From contig NC_087387.1 of NCBI RefSeq assembly GCF_963675165.1, positions 2,655,501 through 2,719,500 of the forward strand: 64,000 bases of DNA, given 5' to 3'. Below the pieces are notes generated by a model. It searched no databases, had not been told where the DNA came from, and saw nothing but the letters and a program-made list of their open reading frames with translations. This document shows positions 34,290 to 46,700 of the stretch, in pieces. Position 1 is the first letter of the stretch, and each line of letters begins with the position of its first letter. This DNA is from Halichondria panicea (Eukaryota; Porifera; Demospongiae; Suberitida; Halichondriidae). The position numbers and the translations under genes are program-made.

Positions 34290-36910
34290 CTGTCAGTCCC
34301 TGCTGCTGAACTTTTACTTCTGTTTAATACTTGAGGCTATATGACACACAGTACACTACTTATATAGGTTGTTCTAGCTGTATTATAGGTGTTATTGGTA
34401 CAAGAAACATCCTAAGTAGTGAAAGCAATGCCTCTAGCTACTTCTTAGCAATCCCAAAAAAGTTTCTGTTATTTCCAAATGATACGTAGTATAAAGGGAC
34501 ATTAAATTGAAGTGGTAGGGAGACTTGGAAGGTCTGAATTTTTCAAAACAGCCATAGAAGTAGTTTTCCTGGGGGTTTGGGAGCGAAACATGGCTGTATC
34601 TTAGTTCAGTGTATGTATTTTATATGCAGCTTATGGGATCACGTGATCCGTTTCCTATCCATTTCTCTCTTTTATCTGTGCACCCACTAGCTTTATCCTC
34701 TTGCATGCACATGTGCAGAAATCAGTTGAGCAACTATGAACACGTCGAAAATTTCGCGCTATTGATGTATTGTTTGGTAAAGATCATCATTAAGTTTTGT
34801 ATAATGATGTCCTCTGGGCAAAAATAGTCCCTCAAAATTACCCGCTACGGTAGTGCAGTGAGCCAGTTCAGCAACATTTTGTTGTGCGTAAGCTAGTGTG
34901 TCAACTTGCTAGCTAGCTAGCTAAGAATAACATTAATGATCAATCAAAGAACACAGTATTACAGATTAATCCAACCTTTCCGGAGAAAGCAAATTCCTAC
35001 CCATCTCTTTGAAGGGGAAAAATAACCTGTCCCAGCGGTTAGCTCAAGGCTACATATATATGAGAGGAGGTAAGCATAGATAATAGAGGAAGTTAAGTAT
35101 CTGGCTGTGCTTGGGTATGGGTATGGATCTAGCCACCATATAGACTGGACAGAAGTGGTTTAACACTAAAACGAAAGCCATGGGTTGGTTGGTAGATTCA
35201 TAGATTGAAGAGTTAGAGGGATAGGAAACGGTTGGTATCTCGAGTAACATCCGCGCTACGCTGCGGTTTAATCGAGGCCTTCACAACAATATCTATTTCT
35301 ACACTCAGTGCATAATAAACTACAAGTAACTGTGCTTAGTCCGTGCAACTCACTTACATTCAAGGTCTATACCTATTGTATACTAGTAGTCATAACCAGC
35401 ACGCTTACACGTTATATGTTCCGCCTTGGGAACATATAACTTTATTGGAAAGTCTCTTTTTACTGGGTGTGGTCAGTTATTAGCAAGTACTACACGTGGC
35501 TCATGGACTAGGCGTGTTATAAATTGCTGAAAGAGATGATGTCTCGAGGAAACACAGCTTTGGGAGTTACCCGGCAAAAATGTGCTTAATATAGCCTCGT
35601 AATGCGGATAATTTTCGAGGCTCCACTGCAAATTCAATGTAAAATCATCACGTGCACCACTCCGTTTCCTATCCCTCTAACTCTTCAGTCTATGGTAGAT
35701 TATAATTTTGAGGTGAGAATTATGCTGGCCTATTGTGGATAGTCTTGCGGACCCAGACCCTGTAAGAGAGTCTGGCCAATTTCACCCTACAGAGTTGTGT
35801 TGATGTGCCACAAATATAGTGGTGTTCTAAGTGGCTGATAAGTGTTTGTAATAAGCTGTAAAACTGCACAGCTTCATATGGGGCGCGTTTGTGCCAAAAT
35901 TAAGCGTTATTTTTTTCCTTTTATATAAACTAGTTATCATGCTAGTATATAGCTTTATTGCTTTTTAATAAGTGCTGACATCAGCGTTTTACATTCAAAT
36001 TGCACAGGAAGCGACTCATCACCGACTGTGCAGATATTTTTCCATATTGCACACCGGGAAGTATTATTGCACACTTGTTATTGCACACTAGGAAGTGATT
36101 CTTATTTGGAATAAAACGTTTTCAGCAGTGAGAGAACAAGAAAAACATAGTTTACACACTTATTATCATGCATTGCAATGTTTATCAGTCTCTTTTCTTG
36201 TTTTCTGATGCTCTGTATCACTTCTGTGCTCTTTTGCAGTGAAGCTGAGGGTCAGGAGGTTGTCAGTGTTCATATTTAATGCATCAAACAGGCATCAGTG
36301 TTGGGACCGGGAGTGGGTGCTTTGAGCGGAGTATTGCACATGTAGAAGTGTACTGCACCACCATATAAGCCTGTTCAGGCTTGTATAAAGTCGTTTTTTG
36401 GCTTCAAAAACGGTTGTCACACTTTTCTTCAGTTATAGCGGTGCATGTTTCCTCTTCTGATACACTGGAGCATGATAGAAAGCAAGCACATGCTGTTTAT
36501 CCTTCAGAACTATCCATTTTCAAAACGGGTTGCTGGTTGTCAACGTTTTTCTTGTCTTTTTTTCTTGTCTGTTCTCTATAAAATCTTTAAGTAGCCTTCT
36601 GCAAGCTCTCTTGGTGTTCTAGAGTCTTATTTCTTTGTCTTTCTAGCTGTTTTCTTTCTCTTAAACTTGTCTTCAACTGGGAGAACTCAATTTTGTTGCT
36701 ACGCATTCTTCTGGTTGATAAAGCAACCGCACGTTGCGCATGCGCAGATTCAACCTGCATTTTGGTTGCCAAGCAATAAATGCATTATCCCATGGATACT
36801 GATGATTATCACTCGTCCGTGCCTAGTAACTGTCACTCGTGCCTTGCAGGCACTCGTGCAGTTACTGGCACAGACTCGTGATAATCTTCAGTATCCATAG
36901 GATAATATCA
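34290..36910. other. Repeat-rich non-coding stretch
   Basis: No gene is recognised. It contains an inverted pair GAAGAGTTAGAGGGATAGG (about 35200-35240) and its complement (about 35657-35697), suggesting a roughly 500-bp element. A short hairpin TATATGTTCC…GGAACATATA lies at about 35412-35439. TACCGTATAGCGCG-family fragments occur near 34745 and 34837. Confidence 0.45.
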
Positions 36911-36911
36911 T

Positions 36912-37185
36912 AATATCATGCATACTATATATATATAATTATATCATGTACATACTATATATATCATGCATACTATAATTATATATCATGTACATACTAT
37001 ATATATCATGTACATACTATATATATCATGCATACTATATATATCATGTACATACTATATATATCATGCATACTATATATATCATGTACATACTATATAT
37101 ATCATGCATACTATATATATCATGTACATACTATATATATCATGCATACTATATATATCATGTACATACTATATATATATATATT
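36912..37185. repeat. AT-rich satellite of alternating 18- and 20-bp units
   Basis: CATACTATATATATCATG (18 bp) alternates with the same unit plus TA (20 bp), giving a 38-bp higher-order period for about 270 bp. The ORFs read from it in three frames (runs of Y-I-H/S-M) are by-products of the repeat. Confidence 0.9.
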
Positions 37186-40100
37186 AATTTTGCGGCAATG
37201 CAGGCAGAATAGTCCTTTCCACACAACGGTATATATATAGAAGGAATTTTTCCAGCGGTCTGGGGGTAGACTAGCAAGCTGCACGGCGAACAGTAAACTG
37301 GTCAAACTACTCTAACGTTTGCCACGATATTTGTAGCAACTAAAGTGGCTAGACCGCATGCGGTTACCACGAGATCATTGATAGTGACGTAGCACTAGAA
37401 ATCACATGCAGTATTGGTCTCGCGAGCAGCCGTCAAAGGGGGAAGGACGTCTGGTTGAACCCGCCGCTTTTTTTTATTTTTATTTTTATTTTTTTATTAT
37501 GTGTATAAATGTCATTATTACTGTTCTCATAACACGTCACTATAATTGAAACACGTCATATTAAATATTAAGTAGAAAAACACAGTATTTTAATAGTCAG
37601 CAAAAGAGTATTATTCTCTACAAGAAGGGAGAATCCCACTACAGGACGCATAGTTCCCTCAAGAGCTGCTCCTAGACAAATACGTTTCTAGATCTACCAT
37701 TCACTCGCAAAACTTTTATATACAGCAAGCTTTTGATTGGGTTTAAGCTCCTTATAACCTAGCTCTATGGCAACAACACTGTCACGAATAGAAGCAGCTT
37801 AATTATTAGTGCAGAGTAATCCGGCTTCTATAGCGAACGCTTCCTTTCTACAGGTACGTAAAACCACACCCTTAATTATTAGTCCTGATGGTGCGACAAC
37901 GTTCCGAAACAGGCTCATGGAAAAGCGGCAGGTTCGACTAGACATCCTTCCCCCTTCGACAGCTGCTCGTGGCTGTATACTGAGGTCACAAAAACCACAG
38001 CCACTTAGAATTGTATGTAATATGCTGACTGTGCAACACGAGTCTCTACACGGAGTTTGACCAGTCTATTGTTTGCCGTGCAACAGTGACGGTTTACGAG
38101 TCTAGTCTGGGGAACGGAAGTGCTGCTGCCACGCTCATTTTTACAATCACATGCATGAAAATGATCACTTTAGTTGCAACTCAGAGGAGGTAAGACATGC
38201 ATAATTATGTAATTGGCAATTTTTGCTGAGTCGGCAAATATGTTCAGCTACAGAAAACTCAGCGTTTGTAGAATCTATGGCTAATAAAACAATCACGTGC
38301 TACGATTTGTCGAGTTAGCAAATTATGTGTAGCTACGTTAATGCTCTATGCAGTGACCTTATATATAACAGGCTAGCTACATAGAAGTGATCTTGCAATT
38401 GCTGCCTGTTGATTTCTTTGGCTATAGGATTCTATAAATGCTATATCTAAACATTAGCAATTCAGCAAAATTGCTGATTACTTCCTAATTGCTCGTATAT
38501 ATGTCGTACCTCAGTTGCAACTGCATTCTGTACTGCCATGTGCTTATGCAAGACTGGCCTGTCACTGACTGTTTGCGCATGCGCAAAATTATTGGCTATT
38601 TTTATTTTTTCTAAAAATCCTGACAAAGAATATGAAGTCATACACATATATAGCTAGCTAGCTAGAGACAGAGCTGTATGTTTTATTGCACAGCTATTTT
38701 ATTTCTGATAGAGTCAGTAAGTAGTATAGTATACCGTATTACTAGAATGTTTTGCGAGCATCAAACATTTGCGAGGGTTGATCAATTCACAACAATTAAA
38801 TCAGCAAAACCTAAATTATTACTAGTAAATACACATGATCCTTTCCAGAACGCAATAGTTAGATCGCAAAGGGTCAAATTTTCTGCTGATTTGGCTCATT
38901 CGCAAAGGTTTTTCACTTGCAAAATATTCTATAGTAATTGTAAGTCACACAAATAGGAAAGAAAAAGTATTTATACTTATAATATAAATACCATGTGCAC
39001 GATGATGAGCCAATTCCATCAGCAGGGTTACCTACACAGATCTTTAGAGAGTGGAATGTTTCAAGAAGCGTTTGAACTACAGAAACGTTTGTCAGGATAT
39101 CTCTGAGCATGGGGCACTTGCTCGGCTTTATCTGAGTCGACTACAAATTAACACGTAAATCTTTCTGAGCAGTATTAAACAGTTAACAGAACATCTGCTC
39201 TTGTACTGTTTCCCTGTGTTACTGTCCTAATTATGCAAAGGGTGAGAGAGGGGATCGAGATAACATTTTAAATTGGTAGGTGTAGATGATGGCAGCCGTT
39301 TGACAAGTGTTTTGAGCGATTCAACTTCAGAGTGAACGTAAGCAACCAATGGCACAGTGAGACTATCAACTGAGACACTTTTAAGAGCTCAGGTGAGATG
39401 GACAAAGTCATCGTAAGACGTCTCCTTGCTTCTCCCTTTTTTTCTCTGTTCTTCCTGCGGATTGCTAAACCACATTTTCTTCCATGCACATAAGATTAGC
39501 AAGCACCCTCACTGGCGGAAAAGATCACCCTCAATGTAGGAGCCTCAATGAAATTTTGACACTAATATCGCACTATATAAAAGTGCTGACTCAGGTTTGG
39601 GTCGGGTTGGAGTTCCTTCTATGGCTTCTGTGCATTTACTTAGGAGTTGGAGGTTAATTACAGTCGTACCCAACCTCCTCCGGTTAAACAAAAAACAACA
39701 ACTACATGTAGAGAAACTATAAACCCGGGGTGAACTCAGTTTTACATAAGTCCACGTAGTGTTTTAATTATGACCTTTTGACCCTAGTATTCCTCCTCTG
39801 TACACGAACACATTGGTAGTGCTGACTCGATCAGCGTTGGCTTTATGTTTGGTGAGGCATCAGTACCATGTCGCAAGATCTCACGATATAATAAGTGAAT
39901 TCTATATAGATTTTATAGGCAATGTCTTGAGCATAATGTATCAAGTCTATACACCACTGATTTTCTGCTATGTGCATGCATTTGGCAAGGTTAGATAATA
40001 GTGGTGTATGATAATACATGCACTGGGAGTAATTATAGGATGACAGCCGCAGAGAGTCAGTAAAAGAATCCTGGATAGGGCTCTCTACATGGGAATGTGT

Positions 40101-40349
40101 GCGCCTCGAATTAAATCTGTGTTTAGCTAGCTGGTACTCCAAGTTCAATAGCATTGAACTTGCTAACGAAACCTTTATGTCAAAATCTGCCACAAATATA
40201 AAGCTAATCACTTGTTATGTTGAGGCAGTGCGGTAAGCAGACTAGAATCACCAACAGACACACTGACCGACTCTATATAACCTGTGGCTACGCGCCTGTT
40301 TTAATTATAGCCTGCATTACTTGACTCTACCCTATCTATAGGTTCAGGC
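37186..40349. other. Non-coding stretch upstream of the Ank-Roc-COR-death gene
   Basis: Apart from the MITE at 38182-38513 and an ACCGTATTACTA-family copy (about 38735-38940), no gene is recognised. A splice-acceptor-like CCCTATCTATAG ends at 40341, just before the start codon of the next gene, so its 5' exon and promoter probably lie in this stretch. Confidence 0.4.
38182..38513. mobile_element. CAGAGGAGG-family element, copy 3 (long form, damaged right end)
   Basis: The left end is CAGAGGAGGTAAGACATGC. The right end retains only GTCGTACCTC of the expected GTCGTACCTCCTCTG. The flanks GTTGCAACT (38173-38181 and 38514-38522) give an exact 9-bp target duplication, confirming the limits. At about 332 bp it is longer than its relatives and has different interior sequence. 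Confidence 0.75.
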
Positions 40350-43300
40350 ATGGCTAGTTATAGCCATGACACACCTCTACACATTGCTGCAAGCTGTGGA
40401 GATGAAGAAAAAGTGAGAAAGTTTTTAAAATCGCAGCAATATAAAGTAGATGTTGTGAACTCTGATAAACAAACCCCCCTTCACCTAGCATGTGCCAATG
40501 GGCATCTGGTTACCGTAGACTTGCTAGTCAATAACTTCAATGCCAGTATTGGAGCTCTTGACAATGAAGGGTTATCTCCATTACTTCATGCTGCAAAAAG
40601 CAATCATATACAAATAGTGATCATTTTGATTCTGTTGTCAATGTTTGGTAGACGTATCTCTAAAACTACCAGAATTCGAATTCCATACGAAGTATGTCAT
40701 GTTGAGCGTAGCCACACTGAGCTCCTGGAAGAAGTTGTCTTTGAGTACTTTAACAATCCTCAAGCTCAATTGATTACAGTTAAAATAATCAGAGAGTTAT
40801 TTGATGATGTTATTGATGATGTAGAGAACTGCGAATGCAAGTTTTTCCCATTATTTTTAGCATCGTCACTTGGACTCCAAAATTTGTTTGAGAAGTTGAT
40901 AGTAGAGAAGGGAACTAGCCTTGAAACTAAAGGCTTCTTTGGTTTGTCTCTTCTCCATTGTGCCTGCTTTGGGGGTCACACTCAACTCATTGAACATTTT
41001 GTAGATCATTACAAGTTGAACCTTAATGCTAGAAGCAGGAACGGTAGGACGATTATTCATTATGCATGTTTTGGTGATCACACAGAGCTTATAGAAAAGC
41101 TCATAATCAACTATCAACTTGATCCAGCTCTAACAGATGAAAAAGATAATACTGCTCTGCATATTGCAACTATGACAGGTCAAGTTGAAACAGTCAGGTA
41201 CCTTATCATTAAACACAAAGTTGTGATTGACTGCAGAAATAACCAAGATTTAACTCCCTTGTGTTTAGCCGCTCGAAATGGTCACCTGTATCTAGTAACT
41301 ATGTTGATTGACGAGTTTAAGTGCAGTTCACAAGTCGTAGGCTACCATGGGCGAACTCTTCTTCACAAAGCTTGTCAAGGGGGTAACGTGAAACTAATTG
41401 ACAAGCTTATTAAAGTATATGGACTTGATCCAATGGCTAGAGATGACAGTGGAAACACCCCTTTACACATAGCAGCCATAGATGGACAAGTTGAAATTGT
41501 AAAACATTTTGTCACTATGTATAAGCACAGTGTTGACATTGACAGCACTGATGACGAAGGCTCCACTCCATTATGTTTAACTGCTCAAAATGGTCACTTG
41601 AATCTGATAAGTATGTTTCTAAATGACTTTAAGTGCAGTTCCAAAGTCAAAGGCTGCAATCAGCAGAATCTTGTTCATTATGCCGCAAGAGGTGATCACA
41701 AAGAAGTGATTGATATGCTAGTTAAAGTGTATGAAGTCAATCCAAAAATGAAAGATAACAATGGGAACACCCCTCTCCATGTGGCAGCATTGAATGGAGG
41801 TGTCAAATCAGTGGAACACCTGATTAAAGAACACAATATTGAGAAGGAGAGCACCAATAATTGTCAATCCACTCCATTGTGCTTAGCTGCAAGCAGAGGT
41901 CAACTGAAAGTTGCTCATATGCTCCTTTATAACTTTAAATGCAGTGCTGCAGTCAAGGGCTACCGTGGACGTACACTCCTTCACTATGCATGTAAAGATA
42001 GCAACATAGAACTGATTAGGATGCTAAAATGTTTTGGTGTGGATCCAACAACACGAGATGACTATGGTGACACTCCTTTACATATAGCAGCTGTGTATGG
42101 ACAAGTTAAAACAGTTGAATATCTAATTACTGAATGTAGTGTTGAGAGAGACAGTACTAACTACCAAAAATCAACTCCACTGTGCTCAGCTGTTTCAAAA
42201 GGTCACGTGCATTTGGCACAAGTTTTAGTTAAAGACTTTAGATGTTGTCCACTTATCAAAGGCCACAACGGTCAAAGTCTCCTTCATTATGCATGCCAAT
42301 GTGGACATACAGAAATGTTCGATATGCTAATAACAGATCATAACCTTCAGATAGAAAAAGATCATGATGGAAACACACCTTTACATTTAGCAGTCATGAA
42401 TGGACACATTGATATGGTGCAACACCTTTTTAGTAAATACATTGATTGTTTCATCACTAATGCGGAAAAAGTATCTACATTAAGTTGTGCTGCTCGAATT
42501 AATTATGGGTGTGATGGGAATATCAAAGGTCAAACTCTTCTTCATTGTGCATGTCAAAATGGACATGTGAAACTGGTAGATATATTGGTTGAGGACTATA
42601 ACTTTGATTTAACAGCTAGAGATGTGGATGGAAATACACCTCTTCATGTGGCTGTCCTGAACTGTCAAGTTGAAACAGTGAAACACCTTGTTACACAACA
42701 CAAAGTTGATGTTCACTGTACCAACAATCATTGTGCCACTCCGTTGATGGTAGCAGCTCTACACGGTTACATAGATGTGATTGAGAATTTAGTTACTGGG
42801 TTCCATTGTGTTCCAGAAGTGAAAGACGTCTTTGGTAAAACTCTCCTCCACTATGCTTGTGAAGGTGGTCACACAAAACTGGTGGATAACCTAATATCAA
42901 AGTATAAGCTTGATATCTTTGGTAAAGACAATGATGGAAACACACCTCTACATATAGCTGCTCTGCATGGACAAGCCAAAACTGTTAAGTACTTAATTAA
43001 TAGGCACAAGGTTGTTAAAAGCAGCAAAAACAATATCGAATCCACTCCACTGTGGCTAGCAGCAAGGAATGGTCATCTAGAGGTTGTGAAAATACTGTAT
43101 TATAGCGAATGCAATGAGCGAAATCTTTTACATTTTGCATGTCGTGGGGATCACACAAAGCTGCTGGATGAAATAGTATCAGAACATCAGATTGATTTAA
43201 CACAGCCAGAAATAAATGATGATGATGGAAATACCCCTTTACATTTGGCAGCTATGGAGGGACATATTAAAACAGTGAAACATCTAATTATTAAGTACAA

Positions 43301-46300
43301 AGTTGAGGTTGATCTCACTAATAAGGACAACTCCTCTTCGTTATGTACAGCTGTTTCAAATGGCAAGGAGCACGTTATGAAAGTGCTTATAGAAGAGTTT
43401 GGATGTAATCCTGCTGTGAAAGCTTACAGAGGACGAACTCTCTTGCACTATGCGTGCAAATTTGGTAATATTGAGCTGTTAGACAAAATGGTTACTGAAT
43501 ATCATCTTGATGTTAATAGGAGAGATGATGATGGAAACACACTTCTACACATGGCTGCTTTGAGTGGACAAGTTGAAGTAGTTAATCACCTAATAATGAA
43601 GTATGATGCCGAGAAAGGAGACAAAAACAGTTACAATTCAACTCCTTTATGTGTTGCAGCTCGTAATAATCACCTAAATGTGATAAGACTGCTGGTTGAT
43701 GAGTTTCAATGTAATCCTGAGGCCACCGGCTACAATGGTCAAACTCTCCTTTACTACGCTTACCAAGGGGGTCATTTACAACTTGTTGACACGCTAAAAG
43801 AATTGTATGGTCTCAATGCTACGCTCAGAGATGATGATCACAACACTCCTGTTCATGTTGTGTGTCGAACTGGCAAAACAGAAATGTTAAAACCATTGCT
43901 TTCTGGTATTAACTCAATTTGGACAGTTTTTCAAAGTAATAAATTTGGCAATACCCCTCTGCATACTGCTGCTCTCTATAAGCATACTAGTTGTGTAAAA
44001 GTTTTGCTTAATGAATATAAAGCCCCACTTTTTGTGCGGAACAATGATGGGAAAACTGCTTCAGATTTACACAATGACAAAGTAATTGTTGAAGAACTCA
44101 AAAGTAACATTTCCCAGCAGATCCAATCCACGTATAAAGAGCTTGATGAACTAGCTAGGAAAGAGTTCAGTGGTGAGAAGCATCTTACAAGACTGTTTGT
44201 TGTTGGACACTCTGGTGCTGGAAAATCCACTCTTATTGACACGCTTAAGAAAGAGGGATTTTTCTACATTTTCAAGAGAACTATCATAGAGCCCCATACT
44301 GCAGGAATTATACCTACTACATTTAACAGTACTGACTATGGAAGAATGATTTTCTATGACTTCGCCGGTGATTCTGAGTATTATACCTCACATGCTGCAG
44401 TGTTGGAGTCCGTGGATACTTCAATGGGAATGAACATTTATCTGATATTGTGTGATTTGAGCCAAAGTAGGGAATTTATCACCAGAAAATTTAGCTACTG
44501 GTTTTCCTTCCTTTCTTGTAACATTAGGAGTATCTTTAATTCCATTATTCTCCCTGTTGGGAGTCGAGCTGATAAACTAAGCAGTGATAAAGAAATGCTT
44601 GGAGTAGTTGATAATCTTTCCCAAAATTTTTCTGCAGGTATGGATAATCTGCAAGTAAAAGAAAAAAGTGTTGTGTTAGATTGCCGTGATAAAGGAAATG
44701 TATTCAGTCGAATTAAAGATCTCGTGAAGAAATATTCCACGTCTGTACACCCTGTCCGACTAACCCTTGAGACAAGCACCCTCTTAGGCTTGCTAAGAAA
44801 AGATTTTGAGAATGTTACGGCTTGTGAAGTTCACCGCCTCATCTCCCACATAGTGATGACTAAAATTCCACTCCCAGTAAATCCTTCATTACTTTACCCT
44901 CTTGTTAGAGAGTTGCATAACTTTGGCTTTGTGTTGCTAATAGAAAAACAAGGTGATGCAATTGAGAACCACTTGATTATTTTGAACATTCCAATATTCA
45001 CATCTGATGTACATAGTAAGTTGTTTTCGAAGTCTGCTAAAAAGAATTTAGCTGAACACACTGATCCACTGAAATTGAGTGTGGGTATCATTCCAGAATC
45101 TCTGCTCAAAGTAGTGCTACCCAATTATGTAACAAAAGACTGCCTGCTAAAGCTCCAGTACTGTCAGGAAATTGAGAACTTGCATGTGGAAGAAGACCAC
45201 ACACTTCTTCAATCCCAGACAGCATCGCAAGAGCCACTGCTATTTTTTCCTGCTCTTTGTGAATTAAAAATTGATAAAATTCAGTGGACAACTGAAGTAA
45301 ATGAACACAACGTTACCCTGGGTTGGTATGTTAAATGTGATGGCAGATTTGACCACTTTCCCACTCGATTTCTTCATGTACTTATTGTTCGCTTGTCTCG
45401 AAGTTTTGCACTAAAACAGAGCCTTCCAGTAAGCCGTAGACCGTCTATTGTGTCTATTGACTCCGTATCGTCTATGCCAAACTCTCCTACTACGTTTGAT
45501 TTTAATCGTGAATCTATGCTAGAAGAGGTGTATGAATCCAATCATCGTTGTCATGTCTGGTCAACTGGTCTGCATTGGGTAATGAGGAATGGAGTAGAGG
45601 TGTTTGTTGACTTACCCAAAGATGCAGAAAACAAAGAGCTGGTTGTAGTCACGAGAAGCTGTGATGGATCCAGAGCTGAATGCGCTAACATTTTGCAAAA
45701 GGTTGTTCAGAAAGTTATTGAAGCGAAAGTTGAGTTTTGTCACAGTATCACACCTTCAGTCTATCTACTCGATTCATCTAGTCTTAAACGTAAGAAATTC
45801 ACTGATGCCAGAAAAGTACCACGCTTTACACTGCAAGAAGTTAACATAACATTGGCTGAAGGCAGTAAAAATGCTGTCAGTGTTGATGGGTCACATTGCT
45901 CTTCTCCTAGAGATCTGGCCAACCTCACTAGATGGACTATGTCCTATTGGAGTAAGTCTTAGAGTAATTTAAATTAGCGTGTAATTGTATGCAGTTATTT
46001 TTACAGTTTTTTATGGTGTCCATATTATACAGACCTACTTTTCCCTATGGACCCTGATGATGTAAAGAATGCTATCAAAGATCGAGTGGCTGGCAGCGAG
46101 TGGAAACAGCTAGGACGAAATCTTGGCATTCCTTATAGGGTACTAGAAGACATTGACGTTAGTTTCTCCCAAATGGTAGACAAAAAGTCGGAAATGATCC
46201 AAGCGTGGTTAACTGGCGAAAGCATGCCCACTTGGTTTCACATGGTTGAGGCACTACGTGAACCAAATCTGAAATTGTTTAAAGCTGCTGGTAAAATTTC

Positions 46301-46655
46301 AGAGAAACACAGTAAGTATAATCTTACAATTACTCTATGTTGCCATAATAACATCATTCCATAATTTATCCCAGATTGTACACAACAACAACAAATTCTT
46401 ACTTCTGAATCATCCCACCGTCCTGATTCAAACTTTCTCCAGTCGTTTGCTGCCATCATTGGCTTTCGATGGCAGTGTATAGTGTTTCCCCTCTCCCTCT
46501 CCTCAGAAGACGTTGTGAGCATCAAGAGACAGACAAGAGGAGCAGAACCCACTATACAAGCACTCCTTATGTTGCAGAAGTGGGCAGCCAACAAGACAGC
46601 AACTTATGGTCAGTTGAGAGAGATACTGTGTACACTCTCAGTTTTTAACATTTGA
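40350..46655 (+). CDS. Ankyrin array-Roc-COR-death domain protein
   Basis: Exons: 40350-45951, 46033-46311, 46507-46655 (GT-AG, phases 1 and 1), giving 2009 residues. About residues 4-1250 are ankyrin repeats (for example DGNTPLHIAALHGQAKTVKY). A Roc-type GTPase follows: P-loop VVGHSGAGKST at about 1286-1296, switch II-like YDFAGDSEYY near 1336, and a G4-like SRADK near 1405. About 1450-1800 fits a COR-like region (LLRKDFENVTACEVHRLISH) but is divergent. Exon 2 encodes a death domain (SEWKQLGRNLGIPYRVLEDI … TWFHMVEALREPNL). Exon 3 adds a helix pair resembling the second half of another death domain (LLMLQKWAANKTATYGQL). The order matches DAPK1 without its kinase. Roco GTPases act as dimeric regulators and death domains recruit adaptors; a signalling scaffold is inferred. 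The ATG lies eight bases after an acceptor-like site, so a 5' exon may add to it. Confidence 0.88.
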
Positions 46656-46694
46656 CTTGGTATGTACCATAATTATTGACCTGTAATTATATAC

Positions 46695-46700
46695 AATAAA
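46695..46700 (+). terminator. Poly(A) signal AATAAA of the Ank-Roc-COR-death gene
   Basis: A canonical AATAAA lies 40 bp after the TGA stop at 46653-46655. This supports the third exon as terminal. Confidence 0.6.

Noticed and set aside
36966..37240. Three overlapping 70-74 residue ORFs rich in Y, I, H and M
   Set aside because: They are translations of the 18/20-bp satellite in different frames.
40866..44242. Minus-strand ORFs opposite the ankyrin gene
   Set aside because: They are shadows of the conserved ankyrin codons on the other strand.
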